A stretch of 64,000 nucleotides of DNA, taken from Firmicutes bacterium AM41-11 (lineage in GTDB: Bacteria > Bacillota_I > Bacilli_A > Erysipelotrichales > Erysipelotrichaceae). The DNA is taken from NCBI GenBank assembly GCA_003480165.1, contig QUIQ01000001.1:263029-327028 (forward strand). Reading direction: 5' to 3'. The first letter of the stretch is position 1, and every line of letters begins with the position of its first letter. Positions 8,349-17,315 of this stretch are shown piece by piece. The position numbers and the translations under genes were made by a program. The notes under the pieces are model-generated. The model saw only the letters and a list, made by a program, of their open reading frames with translations. It searched no databases and was not told the origin of the DNA.

Positions 8349-9046
8349 TCTTCCACCTCAAATCCAATTGGTGCTTTGCGAATCTGATAAAAAACGCAAA
8401 ACAAATTTAATACGATAAGTATGACAAGAAAGCTTAGCACAATCGAGACAACCAACTTCTCAAATACCATTTCCGGTAACATATCAATCATAAAATCTTT
8501 GCCTGGCGTTAACAGCCAGTCTTGATTCTGAAAGAAGATACCATGAAAATGAATCCAAAAATCGGTAAAATCTGTAGCCATCCATAGTGCTAAAAAAGAT
8601 ACAAAAATAAAGAAACAAAATGAGGCACCTAAGAGTCCCTTCGTTAAAAAAGCTAAGCCATTCTTAGAATGCATCAAAAGTACAAATAAAAGAATACCGA
8701 TACCACCAGCTATTCTTCCGGTCCATAGTGCATGTTGATATAAAGCTTTGACATCCACCATATGGCGTTTTTCTTTGGCATCAAAAACCGCTTGTTCTTT
8801 CCCCGCAATTTTCATTGTACGGTCAATCGAAGAAGCCTTACCGTCTAAATAATCCAGCAACAAAATTATCGAGGCATTTAAATCCGCTTTAGAAACCGAA
8901 AGATCCTCTGCCAAATCCATTCGATCATAAAGCGAAATATAAAAATTTGGATTGAGTGCCCAGGCTTTAATCGAAAACATTAAAGCCGATACAATGACAC
9001 ACCATCCAAATAAAAAACTTAAAAGACTTTTTTTATTCAACCGCAA
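8345..9046 (-). CDS. TIGR01906 family integral membrane protein
   Basis: This 233-residue membrane protein has an N-terminal helix near residues 8-28, a polar stretch that should face outside, and three more helices near 110-130, 140-160 and 200-225. The family-typical region SLYDRMDLAEDLSVSKADL lies near residue 40. The function of this Firmicutes family is not known. The start is probably a TTG at 9046 or 9040, because the first ATG would remove half of helix one. No strong ribosome site is visible, and the start overlaps the ACT gene by 14 bases, so coupled translation is likely. It is followed by maf. Confidence 0.8.
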   Translation of the reverse strand: MRLNKKSLLSFLFGWCVIVSALMFSIKAWALNPNFYISLYDRMDLAEDLSVSKADLNASIILLLDYLDGKASSIDRTMKIAGKEQAVFDAKEKRHMVDVKALYQHALWTGRIAGGIGILLFVLLMHSKNGLAFLTKGLLGASFCFFIFVSFLALWMATDFTDFWIHFHGIFFQNQDWLLTPGKDFMIDMLPEMVFEKLVVSIVLSFLVILIVLNLFCVFYQIRKAPIGFEVEE

Positions 9047-9467
9047 TTAAATCCAATTTATCAATCACAGACAGAGCATCCAATTCCGATAAAAGCGCTT
9101 CAATACTGACTTCCATATTATGAATATCTAAAGTTAAAGAAAGCGTATGAATACCATTGATCGGAATGGTTTGATTAATCGCAAGGATATTTCCTTTCCG
9201 TTGGGCAACCAGGTTTAAAACCTGGGATAAAGAACCGGCCTCTTCACTGATAACCATGGTGATTACAGCTTTGCGTCTTGATTCTTCTTGATTAAAAGAG
9301 AAGACCGCATCTTTATATTTATAATAGGTTCCGCGCGAAACGCCAACCGCTTTTACCGCTTCACTGATTCGCTTTACTTTACCCGATTGAAGAAGATTTC
9401 TAGCTTCAATAACCTTCTCGAGAACATCAGGTAAAATATCACTCGATACTACGAAAAACTTACTCAT
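9033..9467 (-). CDS. ACT-domain regulatory protein (UPF0735, PheB-like)
   Basis: This 144-residue protein has a small N-terminal helix-turn-helix-like part with SEAVKAVGVSRGTYYKYKDA, near residues 33-52, and a C-terminal ACT domain from about residue 68, the fold that binds amino acids. I place the start at the ATG at 9467 because the family begins M-x-x-F; this overlaps the end of thrB by 8 bases. Another ATG nine bases upstream sits too close to the AAAGGAG site. Its place directly after thrC and thrB suggests sensing of threonine or a relative, but that is inference. A longer frame reaching upstream to 9578 is not supported. Confidence 0.85.
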   Translation of the reverse strand: MSKFFVVSSDILPDVLEKVIEARNLLQSGKVKRISEAVKAVGVSRGTYYKYKDAVFSFNQEESRRKAVITMVISEEAGSLSQVLNLVAQRKGNILAINQTIPINGIHTLSLTLDIHNMEVSIEALLSELDALSVIDKLDLIAVE

Positions 9468-10326
9468 AAACGACATAAGCTCCTTTCTTTGAAATATGAA
9501 CTTCTTTACAGAAAAGATGTAACCCATCTGCAAAAGACTGCAATGCAGCCAAAGGTTCGGATGTATGATGAATCGCAATCATCGTACTACCGGAGCCAGA
9601 AATCCACATCGGAATGCCATGATCCTGGCAATATTGGTGAATGGGTTCATAAGCCGATATCAAATGTTTCCGATAGGGTTCATGAATAAAATCATGACAA
9701 CTTGCTTCTAATAAAGTTAAGTCACCGGTCTGTAGCGCCTGCATAAAACTCAATGCGTAAGCAACCTGTTTCTTTGTATGGTCCAAAGATAAAGACTTTG
9801 GTAAGACTTTGCGTGCTTGGGCAGTAGGTACTTCTTGATCCGGAACCATGGCCAATAACTTCCAATCTGCACATGGCATAGGAGTTGAATAAATTTGGTC
9901 ACCCTCCATAAAAGAAACCGATACATTTCCCATTAAAGCAGGTCCAACATTATCGGGATGCCCTTCAAAACGCGTAGCGATATCCAACATCTCTAATTTC
10001 GTCAAAGGGCTGCCAAACCAGGCATTGGCCCCTTCAATTCCCGCAACAATACACATTGCACTTGATCCAAACCCGCGACTCGATGGCAGGCTTGAATCAA
10101 TATGCAAATGAAAAGAAGGACATTCTTTTTTCAGTTTTTCACAGGTAATTTTAAATGCTTGTAAAACTAAATTGTCAGGACCGGAAAATTCTTTCGGACA
10201 ACCGGTAATCAACCATTGATCGGCTGGTTCAAAGATAAACGTTGACCACCAATCCAAAGCCATTCCCAAACAATCAAATCCGACACAACAATTGGCCGTG
10301 GTTGCAGGAACAACAACCTTAATCAT
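9460..10326 (-). CDS. thrB: Homoserine kinase
   Basis: This GHMP-family kinase phosphorylates homoserine, the step before threonine synthase. The protein has 288 residues. It starts MIKVVVPATTANCCVGFDCL, has the ATP loop SSLPSSRGFGSSAMCIVAGI near residue 82, and ends with the ISGSGSTMIA motif near residue 245. The ATG at 10326 is preferred because GAGGAG lies seven bases upstream, inside the end of thrC, which it overlaps by 8 bases. The order thrC-thrB-ACT forms one translation-coupled unit. Confidence 0.93.
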   Translation of the reverse strand: MIKVVVPATTANCCVGFDCLGMALDWWSTFIFEPADQWLITGCPKEFSGPDNLVLQAFKITCEKLKKECPSFHLHIDSSLPSSRGFGSSAMCIVAGIEGANAWFGSPLTKLEMLDIATRFEGHPDNVGPALMGNVSVSFMEGDQIYSTPMPCADWKLLAMVPDQEVPTAQARKVLPKSLSLDHTKKQVAYALSFMQALQTGDLTLLEASCHDFIHEPYRKHLISAYEPIHQYCQDHGIPMWISGSGSTMIAIHHTSEPLAALQSFADGLHLFCKEVHISKKGAYVVYE

Positions 10327-11794
10327 TGAAAAACTCCTCAATGGTATGAGCTACATTTTCCTTCATAGCGTCAATAGCAATGACATCTTTATGTAAAACT
10401 GGTAATGTTTCAAGTTCAGCTAGACCTTTTGGAATTGGATCTTGGCAAACCTTTTCCAATTGATGCATCGCATCAAGTTCATCCTGACTTGTTTTTCCAA
10501 TGGCATCTAAGACATCTTGCGAGAATTTATATGGTGAAGCTGTAGCTAGAGAAACCATCGGTCTTTGGCTGGCTTTATCAGCAATGTCATAGCCAATCGC
10601 TGAATGAGGATCTAAGATCACTTGTTTGTCTGCATAAGTTTGCCCAATAATTTGCTTTGTTTCGGTATCAGAAACATAGCCACAATCAAATAAAGCTTGA
10701 ATCTTAGCTAATAAAGCTTTAGGGATTTCATAACGACCCGTATTTTTCAAATCATCCATGCAGCCTTTCACAAAAGCCGCATCACAATCTGACATGTAAT
10801 ACAATAAGCGTTCCAAGTTAGAGCTGATCAAAATATCCATACTTGGAGAAATCGTTTGAATAAACGGACGGTTACGATCATAGACACCCGTTCTCAAGAA
10901 ATCTGTTAAGACATGGTTTTCATTACTTGCGACATAGAATTTTTCTACCGGTAAACCCATTAGATACCCATAGTATCCGGCAAGAACATCCCCAAAGTTA
11001 CCCGTTGGTACACTATAGGAAACCTTTTTGCCTAATTCAATCACGCCTTGGTTCACCAATTGTTTATATGCTTCAAAATAATAAACGATCTGTGGAACCA
11101 AACGCCCAATGTTAATGCTGTTAGCACTCGTCAAACGAACCGCATGTTTTTTTGCAACAGCTTTTAATTCTTCATCTAAGAATAGTTCTTTCACTTTACT
11201 TTGGGCATCATCAAAGTTTCCTTTAACCCCGAATACCTTCACATTGTTTCCTCGTTGGGTAACCATTTGACGATATTGAATTTGTGAGACTTTTTGATCT
11301 GGATAAAAAACCACAATACCGGTATCTTTTACATCTTGAAAGCCCGATAAGGCAGCTTTTCCCGTATCCCCACTAGTTGCCGTTAAGATCAAAGCTTTTT
11401 CCTTCGTCGTCTGTAAAGCTACGGACATCAATTGCGGCAATAAAGTTAAGGCAACATCTTTAAAAGCCGATGTTGGTCCATGGAAAAGTTCTAAGACATA
11501 AACATCCCCAACTTTACGTACGGGTGTAATTGCCTGGCTGGCAAAGGTATTGCCATAGGCATTTTCTACGCACATCTTTAATTCTTCTTCGGTAAAATCG
11601 CTTAATAGCTGTTTTAAGATATATACCGCATTTTCTTTATACGATTGATGACAAATCGTTTCCAGGTCTAATTGAACACTGGAAAGTTCAGGCCAAACAT
11701 ATAGGCCACCATCACTAGAAATTCCTTCTAGAATCGCTTGTTTACTAGAAATTCTGTTTCCTTTATTTCGAGTTGATTCATATACGTTTTGCAT
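10319..11794 (-). CDS. thrC: Threonine synthase
   Basis: This PLP enzyme converts phosphohomoserine to threonine. The 491-residue protein begins MQNVYESTRNKGNRISSKQA. The PLP lysine lies in HGPTSAFKDVALTLLPQLM near residue 105, and the phosphate loop follows in TATSGDTGKAA. Length and the N-terminal arm fit the longer bacterial type. The ATG at 11794 has AAGGAGG seven bases upstream. It is the first gene of the leftward unit and diverges from lysC, so the pathway is controlled from one shared intergenic region. Confidence 0.94.
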   Translation of the reverse strand: MQNVYESTRNKGNRISSKQAILEGISSDGGLYVWPELSSVQLDLETICHQSYKENAVYILKQLLSDFTEEELKMCVENAYGNTFASQAITPVRKVGDVYVLELFHGPTSAFKDVALTLLPQLMSVALQTTKEKALILTATSGDTGKAALSGFQDVKDTGIVVFYPDQKVSQIQYRQMVTQRGNNVKVFGVKGNFDDAQSKVKELFLDEELKAVAKKHAVRLTSANSINIGRLVPQIVYYFEAYKQLVNQGVIELGKKVSYSVPTGNFGDVLAGYYGYLMGLPVEKFYVASNENHVLTDFLRTGVYDRNRPFIQTISPSMDILISSNLERLLYYMSDCDAAFVKGCMDDLKNTGRYEIPKALLAKIQALFDCGYVSDTETKQIIGQTYADKQVILDPHSAIGYDIADKASQRPMVSLATASPYKFSQDVLDAIGKTSQDELDAMHQLEKVCQDPIPKGLAELETLPVLHKDVIAIDAMKENVAHTIEEFFND

Positions 11795-11967
11795 GGTAAA
11801 TCCTCCTTGAAATTGCATATATCCTATGATACAATGTCCACATTATAAAAACAAGTGTTTTCAAACTGAATCTATTTTTTTGTTTTTATGAAAGAATGTA
11901 CATAGAGCCTGTACCTTTTTTTAAGATTTGTTCTATTGTATATACAAAATCCTAGGGGGAACATTTC
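11795..11967. promoter_or_regulatory. Divergent control region between thrC and lysC
   Basis: About 170 bases separate the two divergent starts. Leftward, a TTGTTT hexamer is followed after 17 bases by TATCAT, and another TATAAT lies inside that spacer. Rightward, a perfect 12-base palindrome TTGTATATACAA (11936-11947) sits about 20 bases before the lysC ribosome site, where the lysC -10 element should be. A repeated GTAC pair lies near 11898-11914. No T-box or lysine riboswitch is visible, so a protein regulator is more likely. The promoter assignments are tentative. Confidence 0.5.
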
Positions 11968-13287
11968 ATGTTAAAAATCACTAAATTTGGTGGAAGTAGC
12001 GTTGCCAACGCAACCCAGTTTAAAAAAGTTAAAGGAATCGTCGAATCCGATCCTTCCCGACAATATGTAGTTGTCAGTGCACCAGGTAAACGCACAGCCA
12101 GCGATAATAAAATTACCGATCTTCTATATTTATTAGATGCCCATCGTCAATACCATGTAGATGCATCTAACGTCACAAAAATCATTCGGGATCGTTTCTT
12201 AAGCATTAAAAACGAACTCGGTCTTAAACAAAACTTAGAAAAAGACTTAGATGAATTCTTTGCGAATCTTGCCAAGATGAATCAAGCAGAAATCGTCTCA
12301 CGAGGCGAATATTTCTGTGCTAAATTAATGGCCGAATATTTAGGCTATGCCTTTGTGGATGCAGCCGATGTGATTCGTTTCCGCATGGATAAAACCATTG
12401 ACTGGGATGCAACCACAAAAAAAGTTCAAGCCAAATGTGCAAAATACGATCATTTTGTATTCCCAGGTTTCTACGGAAGTAATGCCAATGGGCAGATTCA
12501 AACCTTCCCACGTGGCGGTGGCGATATTTCCGGAGCTATTTTAGCCCGTTGTATCAACGCTGACATTTATGAAAATTGGACCGATGTTTCCGGTTTCTTA
12601 ATGGCCGATCCACGCATCGTCAAAAACCCAGAACAAATTACGCATATCACCTATTCTGAATTACGTGAATTATCTTATATGGGAGCTAGCGTGTTACATG
12701 AAGATGCTATCTTCCCAGCAAAAGAAAAAAATATTCCAATTCATATCTTAAATACCAATCGTCCCCAAGATAAAGGAACGATTATCCAGGAAAGCATTGA
12801 AGGCGAACAACCTTATGCGATTACCGGAATTGCTGGAAAACGTGGTTTCACAAGTATTCTTGTCTATAAGAAACACATGTCCAATGAAGTTGGTTACATT
12901 CGAAAAGTCTTATCTATTGTAGAAGACTACAATGTACCAATCGAACATATTCCAAGTTCAATCGACTCTTTCAGTATTGTCGTTGCGGACAGTGATGTAG
13001 AAGACATTCTCTATGAGATGGTGGCTCGCATCAAAAATGAAATCAAGCCCGACTACGTTAAGACAAAATCAGGCTTAGCCCTTATTTCTACCGTTGGTCG
13101 AAATATGAGTGCCAAACCTGGTACTTCCGGAAAACTCTTTGGTGCCCTTGGCTCAAACCATATCAATATCAGTATGATTGCCCAAGGTAGCGATGAAATG
13201 AATATTACTGTAGGAGTTAAAGAAGAAGACTTCAATAAAACTGTTCAAGTCATTTATGATACATTTGTCACAAAGGAGAAAAAATAG
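11968..13287 (+). CDS. lysC: Aspartate kinase
   Basis: It phosphorylates aspartate, the entry step to threonine, methionine, lysine and cell-wall diaminopimelate. The 439-residue protein starts MLKITKFGGSSVANA with the kinase motif KFGGSS. The region FPRGGGDISGAI near residue 182 holds the aspartate/ATP contacts, and two C-terminal ACT modules begin near residue 300, the usual site of feedback inhibition. The ATG has AGGGGGA seven bases upstream. Two bases separate it from asd, so they form one operon. Which amino acid inhibits it cannot be told. Confidence 0.93.
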   Translation: MLKITKFGGSSVANATQFKKVKGIVESDPSRQYVVVSAPGKRTASDNKITDLLYLLDAHRQYHVDASNVTKIIRDRFLSIKNELGLKQNLEKDLDEFFANLAKMNQAEIVSRGEYFCAKLMAEYLGYAFVDAADVIRFRMDKTIDWDATTKKVQAKCAKYDHFVFPGFYGSNANGQIQTFPRGGGDISGAILARCINADIYENWTDVSGFLMADPRIVKNPEQITHITYSELRELSYMGASVLHEDAIFPAKEKNIPIHILNTNRPQDKGTIIQESIEGEQPYAITGIAGKRGFTSILVYKKHMSNEVGYIRKVLSIVEDYNVPIEHIPSSIDSFSIVVADSDVEDILYEMVARIKNEIKPDYVKTKSGLALISTVGRNMSAKPGTSGKLFGALGSNHINISMIAQGSDEMNITVGVKEEDFNKTVQVIYDTFVTKEKK

Positions 13288-13289
13288 AT

Positions 13290-14273
13290 ATGAAAATTGC
13301 GATTGTAGGAGCCACCGGTGCGGTTGGCCAACAAATGCTTCAATGTTTAGAAGAAAGAAATGTCGAAGGTGAAGTGAAATTACTAGCTTCAAGTCGTTCA
13401 AAAGGCAAAGTTGTTTCTTATAAAGGAAAAGATCTTGTCATTGAAGAATTATGTGAAGATTCTTTTAACGATGTGGATTATGCCCTGGGTGCAACGGAAA
13501 ATGACATCACAAAGATGTGGATGCCATGGGCCCAAAAGAATCATGTTGTCGTTGTAGATAACTCCAGTGCCTATCGTTTGGATAAAGATGTTCCCTTAGT
13601 TATTCCAGAAATCAATCCTGAAGATATTCAAAAACACCATGGCATTATTGCCAATCCAAACTGCGCAACCATTATTGCCTTAGTAGCATTAAATGAATTA
13701 AAGAAAGAATTTGGCATTAAACGAATGATCGTTTCTACCTACCAAGCCGTATCCGGAGCTGGTGTCAAAGGAATTCATGATCTAGAAGCACAAGCTAAAG
13801 ATCCAAGCATTCCTTCTACCGCTTTCCCTTACCAAATTGCGTATAACTTGATTCCGCAAATTGGTGACTTTGATGACCAAGGTATTTCTAAAGAAGAATG
13901 GAAAATGCAGAATGAAGGAAGAAAGATCTGGCACGATGAGAACTTGCTGGTATCTTGTACTTGTGTTCGGGTCCCCATTCTAAGAAGTCATAGTGAATCT
14001 ATTTTCATCGAATGTGAAAAAGAAGTTGATGTTGCCAAAGCCCGTGCATGTATTGAAAAAGCAGCTGGTTGTCAATTAAAGGATGATCCACAAAATAAGA
14101 TTTATCCAATGCCACTTGATACCACAAATCAAGACGACGTCTTTGTCGGACGTTTTAGAAAAGATATTGCCGACCCAAGCGGTCATAGCTTAAGCTTATT
14201 CTGTTGTGGTGACCAGATTCGTAAAGGTGCTGCCACAAACGCTGTACAAATTCTACAAGAATTATTGAAATAG
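13290..14273 (+). CDS. asd: Aspartate-semialdehyde dehydrogenase
   Basis: It reduces aspartyl phosphate to aspartate semialdehyde with NADPH, directly after LysC. The protein has 327 residues, with the nucleotide motif GATGAVGQQ at residue 7, the catalytic cysteine in NPNCATI near residue 128, and the late RSHSESI block near residue 234. The start lies two bases after the lysC stop, and a good terminator follows. The branch to threonine is encoded on the other side of lysC; no homoserine dehydrogenase gene lies in this window. Confidence 0.95.
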   Translation: MKIAIVGATGAVGQQMLQCLEERNVEGEVKLLASSRSKGKVVSYKGKDLVIEELCEDSFNDVDYALGATENDITKMWMPWAQKNHVVVVDNSSAYRLDKDVPLVIPEINPEDIQKHHGIIANPNCATIIALVALNELKKEFGIKRMIVSTYQAVSGAGVKGIHDLEAQAKDPSIPSTAFPYQIAYNLIPQIGDFDDQGISKEEWKMQNEGRKIWHDENLLVSCTCVRVPILRSHSESIFIECEKEVDVAKARACIEKAAGCQLKDDPQNKIYPMPLDTTNQDDVFVGRFRKDIADPSGHSLSLFCCGDQIRKGAATNAVQILQELLK

Positions 14274-14297
14274 GAAGATGAGCAATCTTCCTTTTTT
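14272..14297 (+). terminator. Terminator of the lysC-asd operon
   Basis: GGAAGAT pairs with ATCTTCC around GAGCA and is followed by TTTTTT. The hairpin starts inside the asd stop codon, and the converging azlD gene ends at its T run. Confidence 0.8.
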
Positions 14298-14598
14298 ATA
14301 AGCCGAAACTATAAAGTACAAAGACAAAGGCGATCGTAGCAATCACGACAAGAATCGTAGGACAATCTTTCCATGCACAAACAATCGCAAACAATCCGCC
14401 CAATACACCAATCCAAGGTGTATCTCCAACCGATAGGATAGCAGGAAAGACCATTGCGGTTAAAGCCGTATACGGAATAAGCTTTAAAAACATCTCAAAG
14501 CGTTTGGATAAATGAAAACGATCAAGACAAAAAGCAGGAATAGCTCGTGGGATAAAAGTGACTAATCCCATCAAGCTGATCAAAACAACCATTCTCAT
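14296..14598 (-). CDS. azlD: Branched-chain amino acid transport small subunit AzlD
   Basis: AzlD is the small partner of AzlC; together they export branched-chain amino acids and analogues. This 100-residue protein has about four hydrophobic segments. The start MRMVVLISLMGLVTFIPRAI contains the family's FIPRAIP block. The ATG at 14598 is chosen because GAGGAGG lies seven bases upstream and it overlaps the azlC stop as ATGA. A longer in-frame extension only reads back through azlC. Confidence 0.88.
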   Translation of the reverse strand: MRMVVLISLMGLVTFIPRAIPAFCLDRFHLSKRFEMFLKLIPYTALTAMVFPAILSVGDTPWIGVLGGLFAIVCAWKDCPTILVVIATIAFVFVLYSFGL

Positions 14599-15284
14599 AG
14601 CACATCCTCCTCTTTGACAATCCATAGACCAATAAAAGCCGAAAGAAGGGTGGCACAAATCATCGCCCAATTACTAGATAAGAATTGGGAAAAGATTGTG
14701 GAAAGTATAGCAGTGCAGCCAACTACCATCAATAAGCGAGAACTTTTTTTTGCCCCGGGAATCACCAAGGCAATGAACATCGCATAAAGCGAAATACCTA
14801 AAGCACTGGATAAAACCGGCGGTAAAAGATTTGTGGATACAGCACCAAGCCAAGAGCCGACAAACCAACTTAACCAGCACGTAAGTCCTAAGCCAAAAAA
14901 GTAGCTGATATTATCGATTGGTTTAGGCTTTGAAGTATAGAGAGCAAAGACTTCATCGGTAATAAAGAACGACAATAAAACTCTTTGCCAACGCTTGCCA
15001 TCATGTAATTTATCCATTACACAAGTCGACAAAATAATATGCCGCAAATTCATAATGAATGTCGTACAGACAATCGCTAAAATTGTGGCATGTTGCCCCA
15101 TCATATTAATGCCGGCCATTTGTCCAGCTCCCGTATAAACAAATAAGGATAAAGATAAAGTAGCCGGGATACTGACATGGGCATTCACAGCCATCATGCC
15201 ATACGCAATTCCAATCGGAATATAACCTAAAATAACCGGAATTCCATCTTTCATTCCTCGTTTAAATAAAGTCCAACGATGCAT
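14595..15284 (-). CDS. azlC: Branched-chain amino acid exporter large subunit AzlC
   Basis: This membrane protein has 229 residues and several helices. Typical AzlC blocks are FKRGMKDGIPVILGYIPIG near residue 8, FVYTGAGQMAG near 45, and NLRHIILS near 75. The ATG at 15284 has GGAGG four bases upstream; the longer frame reads into the tRNA-Leu gene. AzlC and AzlD are coupled by an ATGA overlap. Function follows from the Bacillus azlCD family; the exact exported compound is not known here. Confidence 0.9.
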   Translation of the reverse strand: MHRWTLFKRGMKDGIPVILGYIPIGIAYGMMAVNAHVSIPATLSLSLFVYTGAGQMAGINMMGQHATILAIVCTTFIMNLRHIILSTCVMDKLHDGKRWQRVLLSFFITDEVFALYTSKPKPIDNISYFFGLGLTCWLSWFVGSWLGAVSTNLLPPVLSSALGISLYAMFIALVIPGAKKSSRLLMVVGCTAILSTIFSQFLSSNWAMICATLLSAFIGLWIVKEEDVL

Positions 15285-15366
15285 AAATCCTCCATTGCAT
15301 AGTAAGTATATAGGAATTAGGGGTTTATCGCAATAAAAAAGAGCATTTCTGCTCTTAGAATCGAAA

Positions 15367-15453
15367 TGGTGCGGCCGATGCGACTTGAACGCACACGGAA
15401 TTGCTTCCACAGCCCCCTCAAAGCTGCGTGTCTACCGGTTCCACCACGGCCGC
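15367..15453 (-). tRNA. tRNA-Leu (anticodon GAG)
   Basis: The 87-base gene, with CCA encoded, folds as a class II tRNA. Acceptor GCGGCCG pairs with CGGCCGC, the D-arm carries TGGAACCGGTAGACA, the anticodon loop is TTGAGGG with GAG, the long variable arm is GTGGAAGCAATTCCGT, and the T-arm is GCGTTCAAGTCGC. The GAG anticodon reads CTC and CTT leucine codons. It lies alone between azlC and the methyltransferase gene. Confidence 0.93.
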
Positions 15454-15464
15454 ATGGTTATATT

Positions 15465-16769
15465 CTACCGCATTTTTTCGATTTTGGCTACACACTCTAC
15501 ACCAGTTGTTTGACAAAACATATCAACCGGTTGAATATACTGGCATTTATATCCCGCTTTTTCCATCCATTGTAAATCCCGATATAAAGTTCTAGGATTA
15601 CAAGAAACATACACGATTCGTTTCGGATTGATGGTCATAAGATCTTGCAGACCTTGTTCATTCATACCTTTTCGCGGTGGATCCACAAAAGCTACATCAA
15701 TGGCTTTTTTTTGCATCATTAAATCATGCGCGAACAAGCTGGCGTCCTGACAAAGATAGGTACAATTTGTGATGTCATTTAAACGACAATTCTTCTTTGC
15801 GTTCTCTACCGCTTCTTCTACAATTTCTACCCCTAAGACTTCTTTGACATATTTGGCTACCGATAAACCAATGGTTCCGGTTCCGGCATACATATCGACA
15901 ACCGTCATAGATGCATCCAGTTCTGCAGCTTTTATAGCTTCCTTATATAAAACTTCCATCTGTTGGGAATTCACTTGGAAAAAGGATTTAAAATGCAATT
16001 CAATTGTGTTCGATAAACAATCTGCATAGATTGAATCTTTTCCATATAAGACTTCATAATGCTCACCTAAGATCACATTGTCGTTGCGCTTGTTGGTATT
16101 AAAGACAATACTTTTTATAGAAGGAAACGTTCTAACACATTCTTTGATCAAGGAATCCCAGGCATTCTTTTGCTGACCAATGAAGACAATTTGCGCTTCC
16201 TTCGTTTTATCAAAATAACGAATAAAAAGATGCCGTAAACCTTCGGCTAATTCCACCGTTAAATGTTCTTGAAAAAATTGATATAGTGCATTGATCTCAT
16301 GCGATTGAATCTGGCAAGAAGAACAAGGAACAATATCATTGGAATGACTGCGATAAAAGCCCATCACAACTTTCCCATTCTTTATTTGAACCGGAAACTG
16401 AGCTTTGTTGCGATAATAAAGAGGTTCTTTTGCCCCTAAAGGAAAAAGCACATTTTGGCCTTTCATCAAAGCCTTTAAATGTTTATATTTAAAGTCCAAT
16501 TGGGCGGCATAGCTTAAATGTTGCAGCTGACAACCTCCACAGCGACCCGCTACCGAACAAGATGGTTCTATACGAGCAGGACTTTTTTTTATAATCTTTA
16601 AAACTCTGGCATAAGCATATTTCTTTTGTACTTTGGTAATCGCAATTTCTACCTTCTCACCAACTAAGACAGCCGGTATAAAAACAACCATGGCATCAAT
16701 TTTCGCAATCCCATAGCCAAGATTGGTATCATCTATAATATCTACTGTATATATTTCATTCTTTTTCAT
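15465..16769 (-). CDS. RlmD/TrmA-family 23S rRNA (uracil-5-)-methyltransferase with TRAM domain
   Basis: This 434-residue enzyme methylates carbon 5 of a uridine in 23S rRNA using SAM. A TRAM RNA-binding domain fills roughly residues 1-58. The iron-sulfur cysteines are in CSVAGRCGGCQLQHL near residue 73, with a fourth cysteine near 140. The SAM loop is DMYAGTGTIGLSVA near residue 290, FVDPPRKGM lies near 362, and the catalytic cysteine is in IVYVSCNPRTLYRDL near 393. Gram-positive members (RlmCD) can modify two sites, so target position is not assigned. A smaller paralogue lies at 55890. Confidence 0.9.
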   Translation of the reverse strand: MKKNEIYTVDIIDDTNLGYGIAKIDAMVVFIPAVLVGEKVEIAITKVQKKYAYARVLKIIKKSPARIEPSCSVAGRCGGCQLQHLSYAAQLDFKYKHLKALMKGQNVLFPLGAKEPLYYRNKAQFPVQIKNGKVVMGFYRSHSNDIVPCSSCQIQSHEINALYQFFQEHLTVELAEGLRHLFIRYFDKTKEAQIVFIGQQKNAWDSLIKECVRTFPSIKSIVFNTNKRNDNVILGEHYEVLYGKDSIYADCLSNTIELHFKSFFQVNSQQMEVLYKEAIKAAELDASMTVVDMYAGTGTIGLSVAKYVKEVLGVEIVEEAVENAKKNCRLNDITNCTYLCQDASLFAHDLMMQKKAIDVAFVDPPRKGMNEQGLQDLMTINPKRIVYVSCNPRTLYRDLQWMEKAGYKCQYIQPVDMFCQTTGVECVAKIEKMR

Positions 16770-16797
16770 GTTCCTAGTGTATCAAAAAAAATCCATA

Positions 16798-16857
16798 TTG
16801 ACTATTGTGGATAAGTATTGTATAAATACATAACTAGCTAATAATTAACATGCTAAC
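16798..16857 (+). promoter_or_regulatory. Promoter and probable MarR operator of the ABC exporter operon
   Basis: TTGACT (16798-16803) and TATAAA (16821-16826) are spaced by 17 bases. Immediately downstream, 16831-16857 contains on the minus strand two direct copies of TTAGC-N3-TTA (TTAGCATGTTA and TTAGCTAGTTA). A repressor bound there would block transcription start. The promoter is clear; assigning the repeats to the adjacent MarR protein is inference. Confidence 0.7.
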
Positions 16858-16871
16858 GAAAAGGAGGAACT

Positions 16872-17315
16872 ATGAAAAAAATCCACCGGTATGGAATGTA
16901 CTTTAAACGCATTCACTTAGATATCGAAAAAGAAATACATACTAAGTTGAGCGCCTACAATCTTACCAAAAGCCAATTGGATATCTTAAACTATCTCGAT
17001 CAACATCCCGATCAGATGACTTGTCAAAAAGATCTACAAAACTATTTACATGTATCTAATGCCACAATCAACGGCTTAGTCAATCGTTTGGAACAAAACG
17101 GCTATATCTATCGCATCACCAATAGCGAAGATAAACGAATGGTTTCCATTCATCCGACCGAGAAAGCCAACCAAATCAAAGATCTTTTTCTCACAACGAT
17201 ATACAATCTGGAACAAAAGATGATGGCCCATATTGCCCCTGACAAACAAGAAGAACTTGTCAACTTATTGGAACAAATGATTCAAAATATAGAAAGCGAG
17301 GATCAACCATGTTAA
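16872..17315 (+). CDS. MarR family transcriptional regulator
   Basis: This 147-residue winged-helix protein has the MarR core: the recognition region HVSNATINGLVNRLEQNGYI near residues 60-80 and the wing RITNSEDKRMVSIHPTEKA near 82-100, with long helices at both ends for dimerisation. The start has AAGGAGG before it. It overlaps the first ABC exporter gene by 7 bases, so it is the first gene of a three-gene operon and most likely represses that operon in response to an exporter substrate. Confidence 0.9.
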   Translation: MKKIHRYGMYFKRIHLDIEKEIHTKLSAYNLTKSQLDILNYLDQHPDQMTCQKDLQNYLHVSNATINGLVNRLEQNGYIYRITNSEDKRMVSIHPTEKANQIKDLFLTTIYNLEQKMMAHIAPDKQEELVNLLEQMIQNIESEDQPC

